Assembly: GCA_028709135.1 (NCBI GenBank)
Contig: JAQVXN010000022.1
Coordinates: forward strand, 1 to 13,129
Source: Bacteroidaceae bacterium
GTDB lineage: Bacteria > Bacteroidota > Bacteroidia > Bacteroidales > Bacteroidaceae
Direction of reading: 5' to 3'
Length of the DNA stretch: 13,129 bases
Below, in pieces: positions 1 to 7,381 of the stretch. Position 1 is the stretch's first letter, and each line of letters begins with the position of its first letter. Under the pieces are notes generated by a model that ran no database searches, was not told where the DNA came from, and worked only from the letters and a program-made list of their open reading frames with translations. The position numbers and the translations under genes were made by a program.

Positions 1-1820
1 TAGACCGCAACGGCGAACAACAATATCTGGGTTTTACCACCATTACATATATTGACAAAACAGTAGCTCCTGTAGCAGACATGCTTGATGTCGTTTTCAA
101 TTACGACGGTACAGCTAAAGACGTTTCAGCCATGGCCAATACCATTCAAACCGTTGGAGCTAATAATGTAAGTACCTACTATAATTCCACTTACAAACGT
201 TTTGTTGGTCACTTTAACAATAACTGGGCAAGTACTGCCTCCGGCTACTTCAAAATGGACTACACAAACAATCAGACTTTTCGGAATCTACTATCTAATG
301 GGCAGACACTTGAAGCCCTCGTTATGGCGGACTACGATGGAAGCATTCCAAATCAAGAATGCAAGCCATTTAGTTCCATGCAGGCTGGTGGTACAGGATT
401 TTTAGTTACTACCATTTCAGGAGATCGTCAAAATGAATTGTGTTTTCTACCCAACACGTCCACAAACGGATCAAGTACTTGGCGTTGGGCTACCAGTGGT
501 GTTGTACCATTGTCAAAAGTTTATTATCATATTGTTGGTGTATGGAATCAAGCCGAACAAAGGGCTTACATCTATGTAAATGGTGAATTAAAAGGTTCTG
601 TAGATGCTCCGGGTAACTTTAATTTTCCAGCCGCAGGTTCTACTTGGTTTGCACTCGGAGCAGATCCTGACGGAGCTTCCAATGCTACAGCGGCATGGAA
701 TGGAGATATTGTTTTGGCCCGCATTTATAGTAGTGCTCTTGATGAAGATCAAGTTGGAAAACTTTGGACAGAAATCAAGGATCTGCAAGATAATGCAGTA
801 CCAGATATGATTACCGAGGTCAGTATTGATGGAGGATATCAAGTAAAACCCGCTTCCAACTTTGATATTAAAGGAAAAGGGTTTCAGAACGGCGATAAAA
901 TTGTTATTTATGACCCAAGTAAAGATAATAGTATTGTAGCGACTCTTACACCAACTACAATAACAGATTCTGGTGTCAGTATAATTCTGCCTTCCAACTT
1001 GAACAACGGCACCTATACTATTTATGTAAATCGTAACGGACAAGAACAATATCTGGCTACAAATGCATTCCAGTTTGTTGAAACTTTGCCCACTGGATCT
1101 AAAGTTATCGCACACCGCGGTTATTGGTCCATACTTCAAAATAAAACCCAAAATTCTATAGAATCTCTTCAAAAAGCTATGGATATGGGATTTTACGGTT
1201 CTGAAACTGATGTCTGGATTACCACAGACGGTCACCTCATGATCAATCATGATCCTTCTTTTGACGGAGTAACTATTGAAACTGCTTCTTTTGACGATTG
1301 CTACGCCTTAAAACTTTCAAATGGCGAGACCATGCCTCAACTTGACGATTTTCTAGATCTTCTGAGTTCATCGACAAGTAACACAAAACTCATCATTGAA
1401 ATTAAAACCCACACTTCCAGTGAACGAGGTTTAGCTGCAGCAGAAGCTGTGATCAATAAAGTAAAAGAATACGAGGTACAAGACCGCGTAGAATATATTG
1501 CCTTTAGTCTCAATATTTGTAAGAAACTTGTCGAATTAGACCCAACAGCTAAAGTTTCTTATCTAAATGGCGACATGACTCCCCAACAACTTCATGATTT
1601 AGGCATTTCAGGGCTGGACTATACCGCAGCACAATTTCAAGCAAATCCCAGCTGGATTACCGACGCTCACAATCTAGGTATGACAGCAAATGTTTGGACT
1701 CTGGACTCAAGGTCTGATATTATCCAATTTAATAATCTTGGAGCAGATTTCATCACAACAAACAATCCTGAAACTGCAGACGAAGTCAAGAAGCACTATG
1801 AAGATGCGCAGAAACAGTAA
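1..1820 (+). CDS. Multidomain GDPD-family phosphodiesterase with LamG-like and IPT/TIG-like domains (5'-truncated)
   Basis: The reading frame is already open at nt 3, so the gene begins upstream; the ATG at 81 is internal. Domains in order: the tail of an IPT/TIG-like immunoglobulin fold (nt 3-80), a LamG/concanavalin-like jelly roll (about nt 150-780; the segment HIVGVW..RAYIYVNGELKGSV is typical), a second IPT/TIG-like domain (about 810-1080), then a GDPD domain (about 1100-1810). Expected GDPD catalytic residues are present: HRG (His codon 1113), the metal-binding ExD pair (Glu 1203, Asp 1209), NHD (His 1248) and IEIK (Glu 1398, Lys 1404). GDPD enzymes hydrolyse glycerophosphodiesters to glycerol-3-phosphate and an alcohol. 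The added jelly-roll and Ig-like domains suggest an exported, perhaps surface-anchored enzyme acting on phospholipid head groups or glycerophosphate polymers; that substrate is inference. The signal peptide would lie outside the window. Confidence 0.88.
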   Translation, partial: DRNGEQQYLGFTTITYIDKTVAPVADMLDVVFNYDGTAKDVSAMANTIQTVGANNVSTYYNSTYKRFVGHFNNNWASTASGYFKMDYTNNQTFRNLLSNGQTLEALVMADYDGSIPNQECKPFSSMQAGGTGFLVTTISGDRQNELCFLPNTSTNGSSTWRWATSGVVPLSKVYYHIVGVWNQAEQRAYIYVNGELKGSVDAPGNFNFPAAGSTWFALGADPDGASNATAAWNGDIVLARIYSSALDEDQVGKLWTEIKDLQDNAVPDMITEVSIDGGYQVKPASNFDIKGKGFQNGDKIVIYDPSKDNSIVATLTPTTITDSGVSIILPSNLNNGTYTIYVNRNGQEQYLATNAFQFVETLPTGSKVIAHRGYWSILQNKTQNSIESLQKAMDMGFYGSETDVWITTDGHLMINHDPSFDGVTIETASFDDCYALKLSNGETMPQLDDFLDLLSSSTSNTKLIIEIKTHTSSERGLAAAEAVINKVKEYEVQDRVEYIAFSLNICKKLVELDPTAKVSYLNGDMTPQQLHDLGISGLDYTAAQFQANPSWITDAHNLGMTANVWTLDSRSDIIQFNNLGADFITTNNPETADEVKKHYEDAQKQ

Positions 1821-1852
1821 AACGAACTCGTTTCTTTTAAACTAATGATACA

Positions 1853-1890
1853 GCAGGAGAAAGTGAAATCTATCTTTCTCCTGCTTTTTT
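1853..1890 (+). terminator. Intrinsic terminator of the GDPD gene
   Basis: A perfect 11-bp stem (GCAGGAGAAAG at 1853-1863 paired with 1874-1884) has a 10-nt loop and is followed by six T (1885-1890). It lies 33 nt after the GDPD stop codon and fits a classic rho-independent terminator on the plus strand. Confidence 0.9.
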
Positions 1891-2104
1891 ATATAATCAA
1901 ACGTATTGACCAACAATCATTCAAACAAATTGGGATCAGAAAAATTCCTATATAGAAATATTTTTAATATCCTTATGGTCTGGTACTAATTTCTAGTTAG
2001 CATTTCTACTTTTACAAAGAAAAACAGAAATCAATGCGGCACCTACAAGAATCCACAAGTATCTTACTATCATTCAACAGGCGTTTTACAACTTCTCTTC
2101 CCAC

Positions 2105-2150
2105 GAACTCAGACGTGCATGCTGTTATTTTAAGGTACACGTGTGAACCT
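2105..2150 (-). other. Imperfect stem-loop, possibly a relic of group II intron domain V
   Basis: Positions 2105-2118 pair with 2137-2150. On the minus strand there are four G-U wobbles and one internal mismatch, and those wobbles would be A-C mismatches on the plus strand, so an RNA would be minus-strand. The minus-strand 3' arm and what follows (GCACGTCTGAGTTCGTGGG) resembles the 3' half of group II intron domain V. The loop is longer than in a normal domain V, and no intron-encoded protein is present. An alternative hairpin, TAAGGT/ACCTTA at 2131-2152, encloses ACACGTGT. Confidence 0.25.
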
Positions 2151-2319
2151 TATAAGCATTTTGACAAGGTTCTTATTTGAATTCTAATAACCTGCACACA
2201 AAGTACGACTTTGTAAAAAATATGTTTGTCACATTTCTGACAAATGCCCTCACAGTTTTTTCGAATCCCAACTTTCGATCACACAGAAAGAAACTTGAAA
2301 TTCAATTAACATCATCATG

Positions 2320-2338
2320 AAATTCCTACCAGGAATTT
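2320..2338. repeat. Perfect 8-bp inverted repeat (hairpin)
   Basis: AAATTCCT (2320-2327) and AGGAATTT (2331-2338) are perfect reverse complements around the loop ACC. It extends by a G-T wobble and a T-A pair. No T-run follows on either strand, so it is not an ordinary terminator. Confidence 0.7.
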
Positions 2339-2344
2339 TAAAAA

Positions 2345-2359
2345 ACACGTGGCACGTGT
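2345..2359. repeat. Palindrome ACACGTG-G-CACGTGT
   Basis: The two 7-bp arms are perfect reverse complements around a single G. It overlaps an inverted copy of the GTGCCAC motif (GTGGCAC, 2349-2355) repeated at 2401-2428. Such a site could bind a dimeric protein; no partner is identified. Confidence 0.75.
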
Positions 2360-2400
2360 CACTTTTCGATATAACTATTTTTAAATGAGCAGATTAAGTT

Positions 2401-2430
2401 AGTGCCACGTCAGTGCCACCAGTGCCACGT
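2401..2430. repeat. Three direct copies of AGTGCCAC
   Basis: AGTGCCAC occurs at 2401-2408, 2412-2419 and 2421-2428, with start-to-start spacing of 11 and 9 nt. The first and third copies continue as GTGCCACGT, which is the reverse complement of ACGTGGCAC at 2347-2355. The arrangement is iteron-like. Units are far too short and close for a CRISPR array. Confidence 0.75.
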
Positions 2431-2533
2431 AAACTCTTAAATATTGTAAATATGCAAGGCCAAATGCTCGTATAATACTGTAAATGTGTAGTTTGCATTT
2501 TAACTGTTTAAAAGGCCATTTCTTCATTTTTGG

Positions 2534-2588
2534 GCCCTTTTTGAGCAAAAGTGCCAATAGTATATGAAATGAACCTCAAAAAAAGGGC
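2534..2588. repeat. Imperfect long-loop inverted repeat
   Basis: GCCCTTTTTGAG (2534-2545) can pair with CTCAAAAAAAGGGC (2575-2588), leaving a two-base bulge and a 29-nt loop. ATTTTT follows on the plus strand. It could be a weak terminator or simply chance pairing of A and T runs. Confidence 0.3.
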
Positions 2589-2782
2589 ATTTTTCGACCG
2601 TTTTGGACGATTATGTCGACCTTGTAACTGTGTTTTTGATCTTTTTAAGACTACAAAAACGGTAAATTAACAATTGATGAACGTCATTTCAATCTTCAAA
2701 ATTGCCATTGAAAAGTGTTTTTCTTACAATAAAAAGAACAATAATTTTGACGCTGAAAAAATAGGAGAAAACTACTCAATGA

Positions 2783-3187
2783 TTACAAATGAGCTGAAAT
2801 CGTATAACACATTTTAGCCTTAGGTGATGTTGTTGAAACTGTTAACGTATAAGTCACAGTCGTCGAAGTCTTTGTCTGAGTAACACTGATTTTCCCTTTT
2901 TTACTAGTAATATCTGCATACGTAAGCTTCTCCGATTGAGACATCCACGCATAATCTAATCCAACAGAATGAAGACTATGCGAATTTCCTATCAATACTA
3001 AAGGCGAATTGTTACCCTTATCGATCAATAAACTATTTGGAAGAAGAGCATATTTCGTATCATTCAATGTAATCTGCTCTATACCAAAAAGAGAATTGTC
3101 CATTACAAAAGGCGCTTCTTCGTTTCCATTTTCACTACAGGAAGGAAGAAATAGTAAAGTAATAATAAGTAATAGTAATTTCTTCAT
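2783..3187 (-). CDS. Small lipoprotein of unknown function
   Basis: The 134-residue product begins with Lys-Lys and a leucine-rich signal segment ending in a lipobox, LPSC, with the lipidated Cys at residue 17. The residues just after Cys (SENGNEE) are Ser followed by acidic positions, which loosely resembles the Bacteroidetes lipoprotein export signal for surface display; this is inference. The mature part of about 118 residues is polar, Thr/Ser-rich and beta-like toward the C-terminus (TKTSTTVTYTLTVSTT). No known family is recognised. The gene stands alone, with a good -7 element just upstream and long AT-rich spacers on both sides. No terminator is obvious after the stop. Confidence 0.75.
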   Translation of the reverse strand: MKKLLLLIITLLFLPSCSENGNEEAPFVMDNSLFGIEQITLNDTKYALLPNSLLIDKGNNSPLVLIGNSHSLHSVGLDYAWMSQSEKLTYADITSKKGKISVTQTKTSTTVTYTLTVSTTSPKAKMCYTISAHL

Positions 3188-3211
3188 TGACCGATTTTAT
3201 AAAATTTTCAT

Positions 3212-3219
3212 CAAAGATA
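3212..3219 (-). promoter_or_regulatory. Bacteroidetes-type -7 element (TATCTTTG)
   Basis: Reading the minus strand, TATCTTTG is a perfect match to the TAnnTTTG -7 consensus. It is 24 nt ahead of the small lipoprotein ATG at 3187. No clear -33 TTTG is found at the usual distance, so the promoter may be weak. Confidence 0.55.
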
Positions 3220-3360
3220 CGTAGAAAATTTGGAACAGAAAAATACAGGTTTTTTTAATATCGGTATAATAACAAGCTTGAAATACAATCTGTGAATTAA
3301 TCATTCCTTTTCAATTTTTTAGGTTATTCCTCACTATTGTTAGAGAAAAACAAACCATGA

Positions 3361-3394
3361 AACAAAAAAAATCCCCTTTTGAGGAAAAGGGGAT
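3361..3394 (-). terminator. Intrinsic terminator of methylmalonyl-CoA epimerase gene
   Basis: A perfect 10-bp stem (ATCCCCTTTT at 3371-3380 with AAAAGGGGAT at 3385-3394) has a GAGG loop. On the minus strand it is followed by seven T. It begins 21 nt after the epimerase stop codon, so that gene ends its own transcript here. Confidence 0.9.
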
Positions 3395-3415
3395 AAAATT
3401 TAATTTGCGTCTTTT

Positions 3416-3820
3416 TTAGTGTTCACAAAGCTCTGTAAGAATACCCACAGTGCTTTTGGGATGGAGGAAAGCAATATGCAACTGCTCAGCACCCTGACGA
3501 GGAGCTTTATCTATTAGGCGAATACCAGCAGACTCTGCTTCTGCCAAAGCATTAGCAACGCCGTCCTCAATACAGAACGCCATGTGATGCATACCCTGAC
3601 CATGTTTCTCAATATATTTGGCAATAGTACTTTCAGGAGATGTTGGTTCCAGTAATTCCAACTTCACCTCTCCACACTTTAAAAAAGCGGTTTTAACTTT
3701 TTGGTCAGCTACTTCTTCAATGTTATAGCATTTGAGACCTAATACGTTTTCAAAATAAGGAAGCACTTTTTCGATACTTTCTACAGCAATGCCAATGTGC
3801 TCAATATGCGAAATCTTCAT
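3416..3820 (-). CDS. mce: Methylmalonyl-CoA epimerase
   Basis: This enzyme interconverts the (R) and (S) epimers of methylmalonyl-CoA in the cytoplasm, linking methylmalonyl-CoA mutase to a decarboxylase or carboxylase. In Bacteroidetes this serves the succinate-propionate route. The 134-residue length is typical, and the whole chain is a vicinal-oxygen-chelate fold with two similar halves. Expected metal ligands are visible: His8 in HIEHIGIAV, a Glu near residue 55 in KLELLEP, His79 in GMHHMAF and Glu130 in ILTELCEH. The start ATG gives the standard N-terminus. The gene is bounded by a terminator downstream and a spacer upstream, so it appears monocistronic, without mutase or carboxylase genes beside it in this window. 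Confidence 0.95.
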   Translation of the reverse strand: MKISHIEHIGIAVESIEKVLPYFENVLGLKCYNIEEVADQKVKTAFLKCGEVKLELLEPTSPESTIAKYIEKHGQGMHHMAFCIEDGVANALAEAESAGIRLIDKAPRQGAEQLHIAFLHPKSTVGILTELCEH

Positions 3821-3847
3821 TTTTGTTTGTGTTTTAAATATTTCTTA

Positions 3848-3879
3848 CAAAGGAATATAAAAAATACGGAACAAACAAA
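3848..3879 (-). promoter_or_regulatory. Candidate promoter for methylmalonyl-CoA epimerase gene
   Basis: On the minus strand TTTG (3876-3879) is followed after 20 nt by TTCCTTTG (3848-3855), which has one mismatch to TAnnTTTG. The spacing fits the Bacteroidetes -33/-7 pattern, and the ATG lies 27 nt further on. Confidence 0.4.
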
Positions 3880-3919
3880 TTTCAGACATCATTTTATATT
3901 TATAACGGCCTCCAATAGT

Positions 3920-6319
3920 TTAAAACTCGAGCAAAAAGCGTATATTTAGCAAACGTCCTGTAAGATAGTTTGGAATGGCATACCGATTATTTGTTATATC
4001 GGTAATCCAATAATAAGAATTCACATTATTAATGCCTAATACATTAAATACATCAACCCCCAGCCAAGCATTTCTCACCATACCGGAAAATCCAGAACGA
4101 GAATGATGATCTTCATTATTTAGCAAGCGATAACTCATCCCGATATCCACTCTGCGATAAGCTGGAGCTCTGAATGGGCGTTGATCCATTTGACCATGAG
4201 GAACTCCAAAAGGCAATCCATCCGCAAAAGCTGCTTTCAGCGTCATTTTCCAACGAGTCGTATTAGGAAAGAAGTCCGTAAAAAATAGCGAAACATTATA
4301 GCGTTGATCCGTTGGTGTGGGAATGGTATGCCCTAAAATCTTCTCTTTTGTGGACATCAATGACAACGTTATCCATGAATCTGCTCCCGGTACAAATTCA
4401 CCAAACAATTTAAAGTCCATTCCAGCAGCATATCCCTTACTAATATTTTTGCCATAATAAACAACCCGGATATTGTCGACATCATAAGGAATAAGATTGT
4501 CAAGCTTTTTGTAATACATTTCAGACATAAAACGAAACGGGCGTGAAAGCATACGAAACTGATAATCACCACCAAGTACGAAATGAATAGATCGCTGACT
4601 TTTTATATTTTTGTTCAATTCCACCCGCGTATTTCCATTACTTGTTACAGTATCACGCAACTCCTTATAAAAAGGTGATTGATAATAAACACCGGACGCA
4701 AAACGAAAAGTAAAATTTTCATTAAACGAAGGAATCCATGCCAATGAAATTCGAGGACTGAACAGAATTTCATCATTCCAGTTCCAATAAGTTAACCGAG
4801 CCCCATAATTCAATGTAAAAAGTCCTGAAGTATAATGGAAACGATAAGTATCTTGTAAATAATACTCTAAACGATTCGTATTAAGTGCCGTTTTCGCCCT
4901 TAGATTATAAATAAGATTGAGTGCCGTAAGACTATGTGGTATGGAGTAATTGGAAGAGTCTCGCATTTCCCACTCCGTGGCATTTTCTTTTACTCTTTCA
5001 ATATTATACGTAAAAGCAGTTTGCAAATTATGATTGCCAACTTGCTTATGGAATTTTAGTTGCATGTTCATTACGCGTGCTGTCAAAAAATTTCGTGCAT
5101 GTTCCATATAAGTACCAACTCCAAGTTGTTCTTGTGAAGTCGTTTCATTGAGCCAATATTGTCCCTGAATATCGTATGTTTCCTGTTCTTTACTTTCATA
5201 ATAGGCCGAAAGTAAAGAAAGGTCCGTTTTTGCATCAAAGTTGTGCTTCAGATTGAGTGCCCCGTAAAGCGTTTTAAACAAGTCTTTCTCTTGCCCATCA
5301 AAATAGACTCGAAAAGTCTTGGCATCTTCCATTGTTCCAAATTTGGTTTCACGATCTTCAGGCTTAAAATTATAATGATTGTTAGAAAAATAGCCTATAA
5401 AATCTATGGTCCAGTGTTCATTGGGCCTCCAACTGGAATAATTTTGGTAATCCAGAAATCGGGGATCATATTCTCCTTGCGTATCCAAACTACCTAAAAG
5501 AAGTCGTGTGGTTTTATAGCGAAGACCATTCATCATAGAGAATTTTTTATTCCCAAAACCGGCATAAGCATCTGTGCCAAGCAAACTCGCACCGATTGAA
5601 GCTTCAAAACGTTCCGGTCTCTTATAAGTTATATCTAAGACAGACGACATTTTATCTCCATATTGAGCAGGGAACCCTCCTGCTGAAAAACTAATATCAC
5701 TAACCATATTTGAATTAATAATACTCAGGCCCTCCTGTTGTCCTGAACGCGCAAGCATTGGGCGATAAACCTCCTGTCCATTGAGATAAACTACGTTTTC
5801 ATCAAAACTTCCTCCACGAACATTATACTGCGAACTGAGTTCATTATGAGTACTGACACCCATTTGCGTCGTTACTAAATCCTCTACTGCATTTCCTGTA
5901 GTAGATGGCATTAATTTCACACTTCCAGCAGAAATGCGCTGCATAGCGTCTGTCTGTCGTTTATAGGCTTTTACAGTTGCCTCATCAAGATGGATGCCAA
6001 GAGAAGGTAATTTCATATTCACCATAACAGAATCTGCCACATTTTGGACTGAGTGTTTACGCGTACGATAACCTATCATGTTATATACAAGAACCACACT
6101 ATCTTTCACATTGCACCATAGATGATATTGTCCTTTCAAATTGCTTACGGCAACAGAAGTACTCCCCAAAACACGTACCATAGCCAACTCAATAGGGTTA
6201 TCGTGCTCATCGGTGATAGTACCGTATATTTTCACTCGTGCAGCCTCTGTTTGTATACTGCAAAAAGCCAACAACAGAAGAAGCTGAACAAGTCTGGAAA
6301 CTACTTTCTTTTTAATCAT
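3920..6319 (-). CDS. TonB-dependent outer-membrane receptor (stand-alone)
   Basis: This is a 799-residue outer-membrane beta-barrel transporter energised by the TonB system. A signal peptide covers about residues 1-26 (KKK, hydrophobic stretch, then TEAA). A carboxypeptidase-regulatory-like beta-sandwich follows at about 28-105 (VKIYGTITDEHDNPIELAMV, then the GYRTRK end). The plug is at about 120-235 (ISAGSVKLMPS, YNVRGGSFDENVVYLNG, GGFPAQYGDKMSSVLDI). The rest is the barrel, ending in Phe (LNIRFLLEF), as expected for outer-membrane insertion. The length is below the roughly 1000 residues of SusC proteins, and no SusD gene adjoins it, so a glycan-uptake pair is unlikely here. The ligand cannot be read from the sequence. 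It is divergent from rlmH across about 110 nt. Confidence 0.92.
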   Translation of the reverse strand: MIKKKVVSRLVQLLLLLAFCSIQTEAARVKIYGTITDEHDNPIELAMVRVLGSTSVAVSNLKGQYHLWCNVKDSVVLVYNMIGYRTRKHSVQNVADSVMVNMKLPSLGIHLDEATVKAYKRQTDAMQRISAGSVKLMPSTTGNAVEDLVTTQMGVSTHNELSSQYNVRGGSFDENVVYLNGQEVYRPMLARSGQQEGLSIINSNMVSDISFSAGGFPAQYGDKMSSVLDITYKRPERFEASIGASLLGTDAYAGFGNKKFSMMNGLRYKTTRLLLGSLDTQGEYDPRFLDYQNYSSWRPNEHWTIDFIGYFSNNHYNFKPEDRETKFGTMEDAKTFRVYFDGQEKDLFKTLYGALNLKHNFDAKTDLSLLSAYYESKEQETYDIQGQYWLNETTSQEQLGVGTYMEHARNFLTARVMNMQLKFHKQVGNHNLQTAFTYNIERVKENATEWEMRDSSNYSIPHSLTALNLIYNLRAKTALNTNRLEYYLQDTYRFHYTSGLFTLNYGARLTYWNWNDEILFSPRISLAWIPSFNENFTFRFASGVYYQSPFYKELRDTVTSNGNTRVELNKNIKSQRSIHFVLGGDYQFRMLSRPFRFMSEMYYKKLDNLIPYDVDNIRVVYYGKNISKGYAAGMDFKLFGEFVPGADSWITLSLMSTKEKILGHTIPTPTDQRYNVSLFFTDFFPNTTRWKMTLKAAFADGLPFGVPHGQMDQRPFRAPAYRRVDIGMSYRLLNNEDHHSRSGFSGMVRNAWLGVDVFNVLGINNVNSYYWITDITNNRYAIPNYLTGRLLNIRFLLEF

Positions 6320-6409
6320 ATCTCTTTTACCAACGTAAAAAAACTCTGAAAATTATATTTCTATACAAGTTAATCTAACTTGCGTTTAAATCTTTCGATT
6401 TGAAATGTT

Positions 6410-6417
6410 TAAATTTG
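6410..6417 (+). promoter_or_regulatory. Bacteroidetes-type -7 element (TAAATTTG) ahead of rlmH
   Basis: TAAATTTG matches TAnnTTTG exactly. A TTTA about 21 nt upstream (6385-6388) is a partial -33. Transcription would begin near 6424, only a few bases before the ATG at 6429, which supports that start over the ATG at 6405. Confidence 0.5.
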
Positions 6418-6428
6418 CAATCAAAATT

Positions 6429-6902
6429 ATGAAAACTACACTGATTATAGTCGGTCAAACCCGCAACAAGCATTTAAGCAGCCTTCTTGCAGACTACAAG
6501 GAGCGTATCTTGCATTATATTCCTTTCGACATTGAAATTTTGCCAGAACCCCGTGCTTCACGAAGTCTTTCAGAAGAACAACAAAAGAATCAGGAAGGTT
6601 TGCAAATTCTGGCCCACCTGCAGACTTCAGATTTTGTAGTTCTTCTTGATGAGCGCGGACAGGAAATGCGGTCTGTGGAATATGCAAATCATCTCTCTAA
6701 ACTCTTGCAAGGAAGCCACCGACGGATTGTTTACATTATTGGTGGTCCATATGGTTTTTCAAAAGAAGTATATCAGCGATGTTCGGAACAATTTTCACTT
6801 TCCAAAATGACGTTTTCACACGAAATGATTCGTTTGCTTTTTTTGGAGCAACTTTATCGTGCCCTCACCATTCTTCATGGACAACCCTATCACCACGAAT
6901 AG
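6429..6902 (+). CDS. rlmH: 23S rRNA (pseudouridine1915-N3)-methyltransferase RlmH
   Basis: RlmH uses S-adenosylmethionine to methylate N3 of pseudouridine 1915 in helix 69 of 23S rRNA, acting late on assembled 70S ribosomes. The 157-residue product is a SPOUT-class (alpha/beta knot) protein. Family signatures include the N-terminal MKTTLIIVGQT strand, VVLLDERGQ, the SAM-knot segment YIIGGPYGFS, LSKMTFSHEMIRLLFLEQLYRA and the C-terminal PYHHE. An in-frame ATG at 6405 would add eight residues but overlaps the -7 promoter element; the 6429 start gives the standard N-terminus. It is the only plus-strand gene between 1821 and 12945 and is followed by a long hairpin. Confidence 0.96.
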   Translation: MKTTLIIVGQTRNKHLSSLLADYKERILHYIPFDIEILPEPRASRSLSEEQQKNQEGLQILAHLQTSDFVVLLDERGQEMRSVEYANHLSKLLQGSHRRIVYIIGGPYGFSKEVYQRCSEQFSLSKMTFSHEMIRLLFLEQLYRALTILHGQPYHHE

Positions 6903-6923
6903 ACATTCTTGCATATTAAAAGC

Positions 6924-6958
6924 AAACAGCCTGTTTTTTTGTAAAAAACAGGCTGTTT
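6924..6958. terminator. Bidirectional terminator between rlmH and the der-linked lipoprotein gene
   Basis: AAACAGCCTGTTTTTT (6924-6939) and its reverse complement (6943-6958) form a perfect 16-bp stem around TGT. It sits between two convergent genes, 21 nt after the rlmH stop and 24 nt after the opposing stop at 6983. The inner A/T pairs supply T-rich DNA on both strands, although no long T-run follows the outer arm. Confidence 0.75.
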
Positions 6959-6982
6959 ACTTTCTCATAATCTTTTATTTGA

Positions 6983-7381
6983 TTACCGCATACGCCATTT
7001 CTCATTTTGCCAAATTAATGGCAAAATCATAATTTCAGTACTGTCATTGGTATACGTTATTTTCAGGAAGGTATTTGCACTCTTCCCATTTTTATTCAAT
7101 TCCGTACGGACACAGTTCACAGACTTTAAACCTCCCTGCTCTTCTTTTTTGGCAGCCACCATTTGTTTAAAAAGAATAATCATATTCTTTTTATAGGCAT
7201 CGGACGCACTATCACAAGAAGCCATTCCAGAAAGAAACTCATCATATTTTTCATTAGCCATGCACTGTACATAATGAATAGCGGCAGCTCCAGGCTGCTC
7301 ACGTTGAGCTATTTTACTGCGCTGACAGGACATCGTCCCTACAAGCAGCAGCATTAAAAAACAAGGAAAAAATCTTTTCAT
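6983..7381 (-). CDS. Small lipoprotein, translationally coupled to der
   Basis: The 132-residue product starts MKRFFPCFLMLLLVG and has a lipobox-like GTMSC, with Cys19 as the likely lipid site; residues after it (QRSK) are not acidic, so a periplasm-facing anchor is likely. The mature domain (GAAAIHYVQCMANEKYDEFLSG, then LKITYTND and IWQNEKWRMR) resembles the DUF4878/NTF2-like lipoproteins common in Bacteroidales; this assignment is by pattern only. The ATG shares one base with the TGA of der (TGATG), implying coupled translation. An in-frame ATG at 7429 would put 16 residues in front of the signal peptide and is rejected. Function is unknown. Confidence 0.75.
   Translation of the reverse strand: MKRFFPCFLMLLLVGTMSCQRSKIAQREQPGAAAIHYVQCMANEKYDEFLSGMASCDSASDAYKKNMIILFKQMVAAKKEEQGGLKSVNCVRTELNKNGKSANTFLKITYTNDSTEIMILPLIWQNEKWRMR

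Larger units (their letters stand above)
1821..2782. other. Long gene-free intergenic region with several DNA structures
   Basis: No convincing gene is seen in 960 nt; only very short frames occur. Besides the terminator at 1853-1890 it holds an imperfect hairpin (2105-2150), a perfect hairpin (2320-2338), an ACACGTG palindrome (2345-2359), three GTGCCAC repeats (2401-2428) and an imperfect long-range stem (2534-2588). The remaining DNA is AT-rich with many A and T runs. It may be the remains of a decayed element or a regulatory region; the sequence alone does not decide. Confidence 0.6.

Noticed and set aside
81..83. ATG at 81 as start of the GDPD-family gene
   Set aside because: The frame is open upstream to nt 3 and that part encodes a match to the IPT/TIG-like domain further on, so the true start is outside the window.
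588..1250. 220-codon open frame on the minus strand inside the GDPD gene
   Set aside because: It lies antisense to a well-supported coding region, has no recognisable domain and is Cys/Ile-rich in a way typical of shadow frames.
2401..2428. GTGCCAC repeats as a CRISPR array
   Set aside because: Units are 8 nt with 1-3 nt between them, and no cas genes are present.
4369..4575. Short minus-strand frame inside the TonB-dependent receptor gene
   Set aside because: It is a shifted frame within the receptor, which is intact from signal peptide to terminal Phe.
3920..6319. Classifying the receptor as SusC of a polysaccharide utilization locus
   Set aside because: The protein is about 800 residues and has no SusD, glycan hydrolase or regulator gene beside it.
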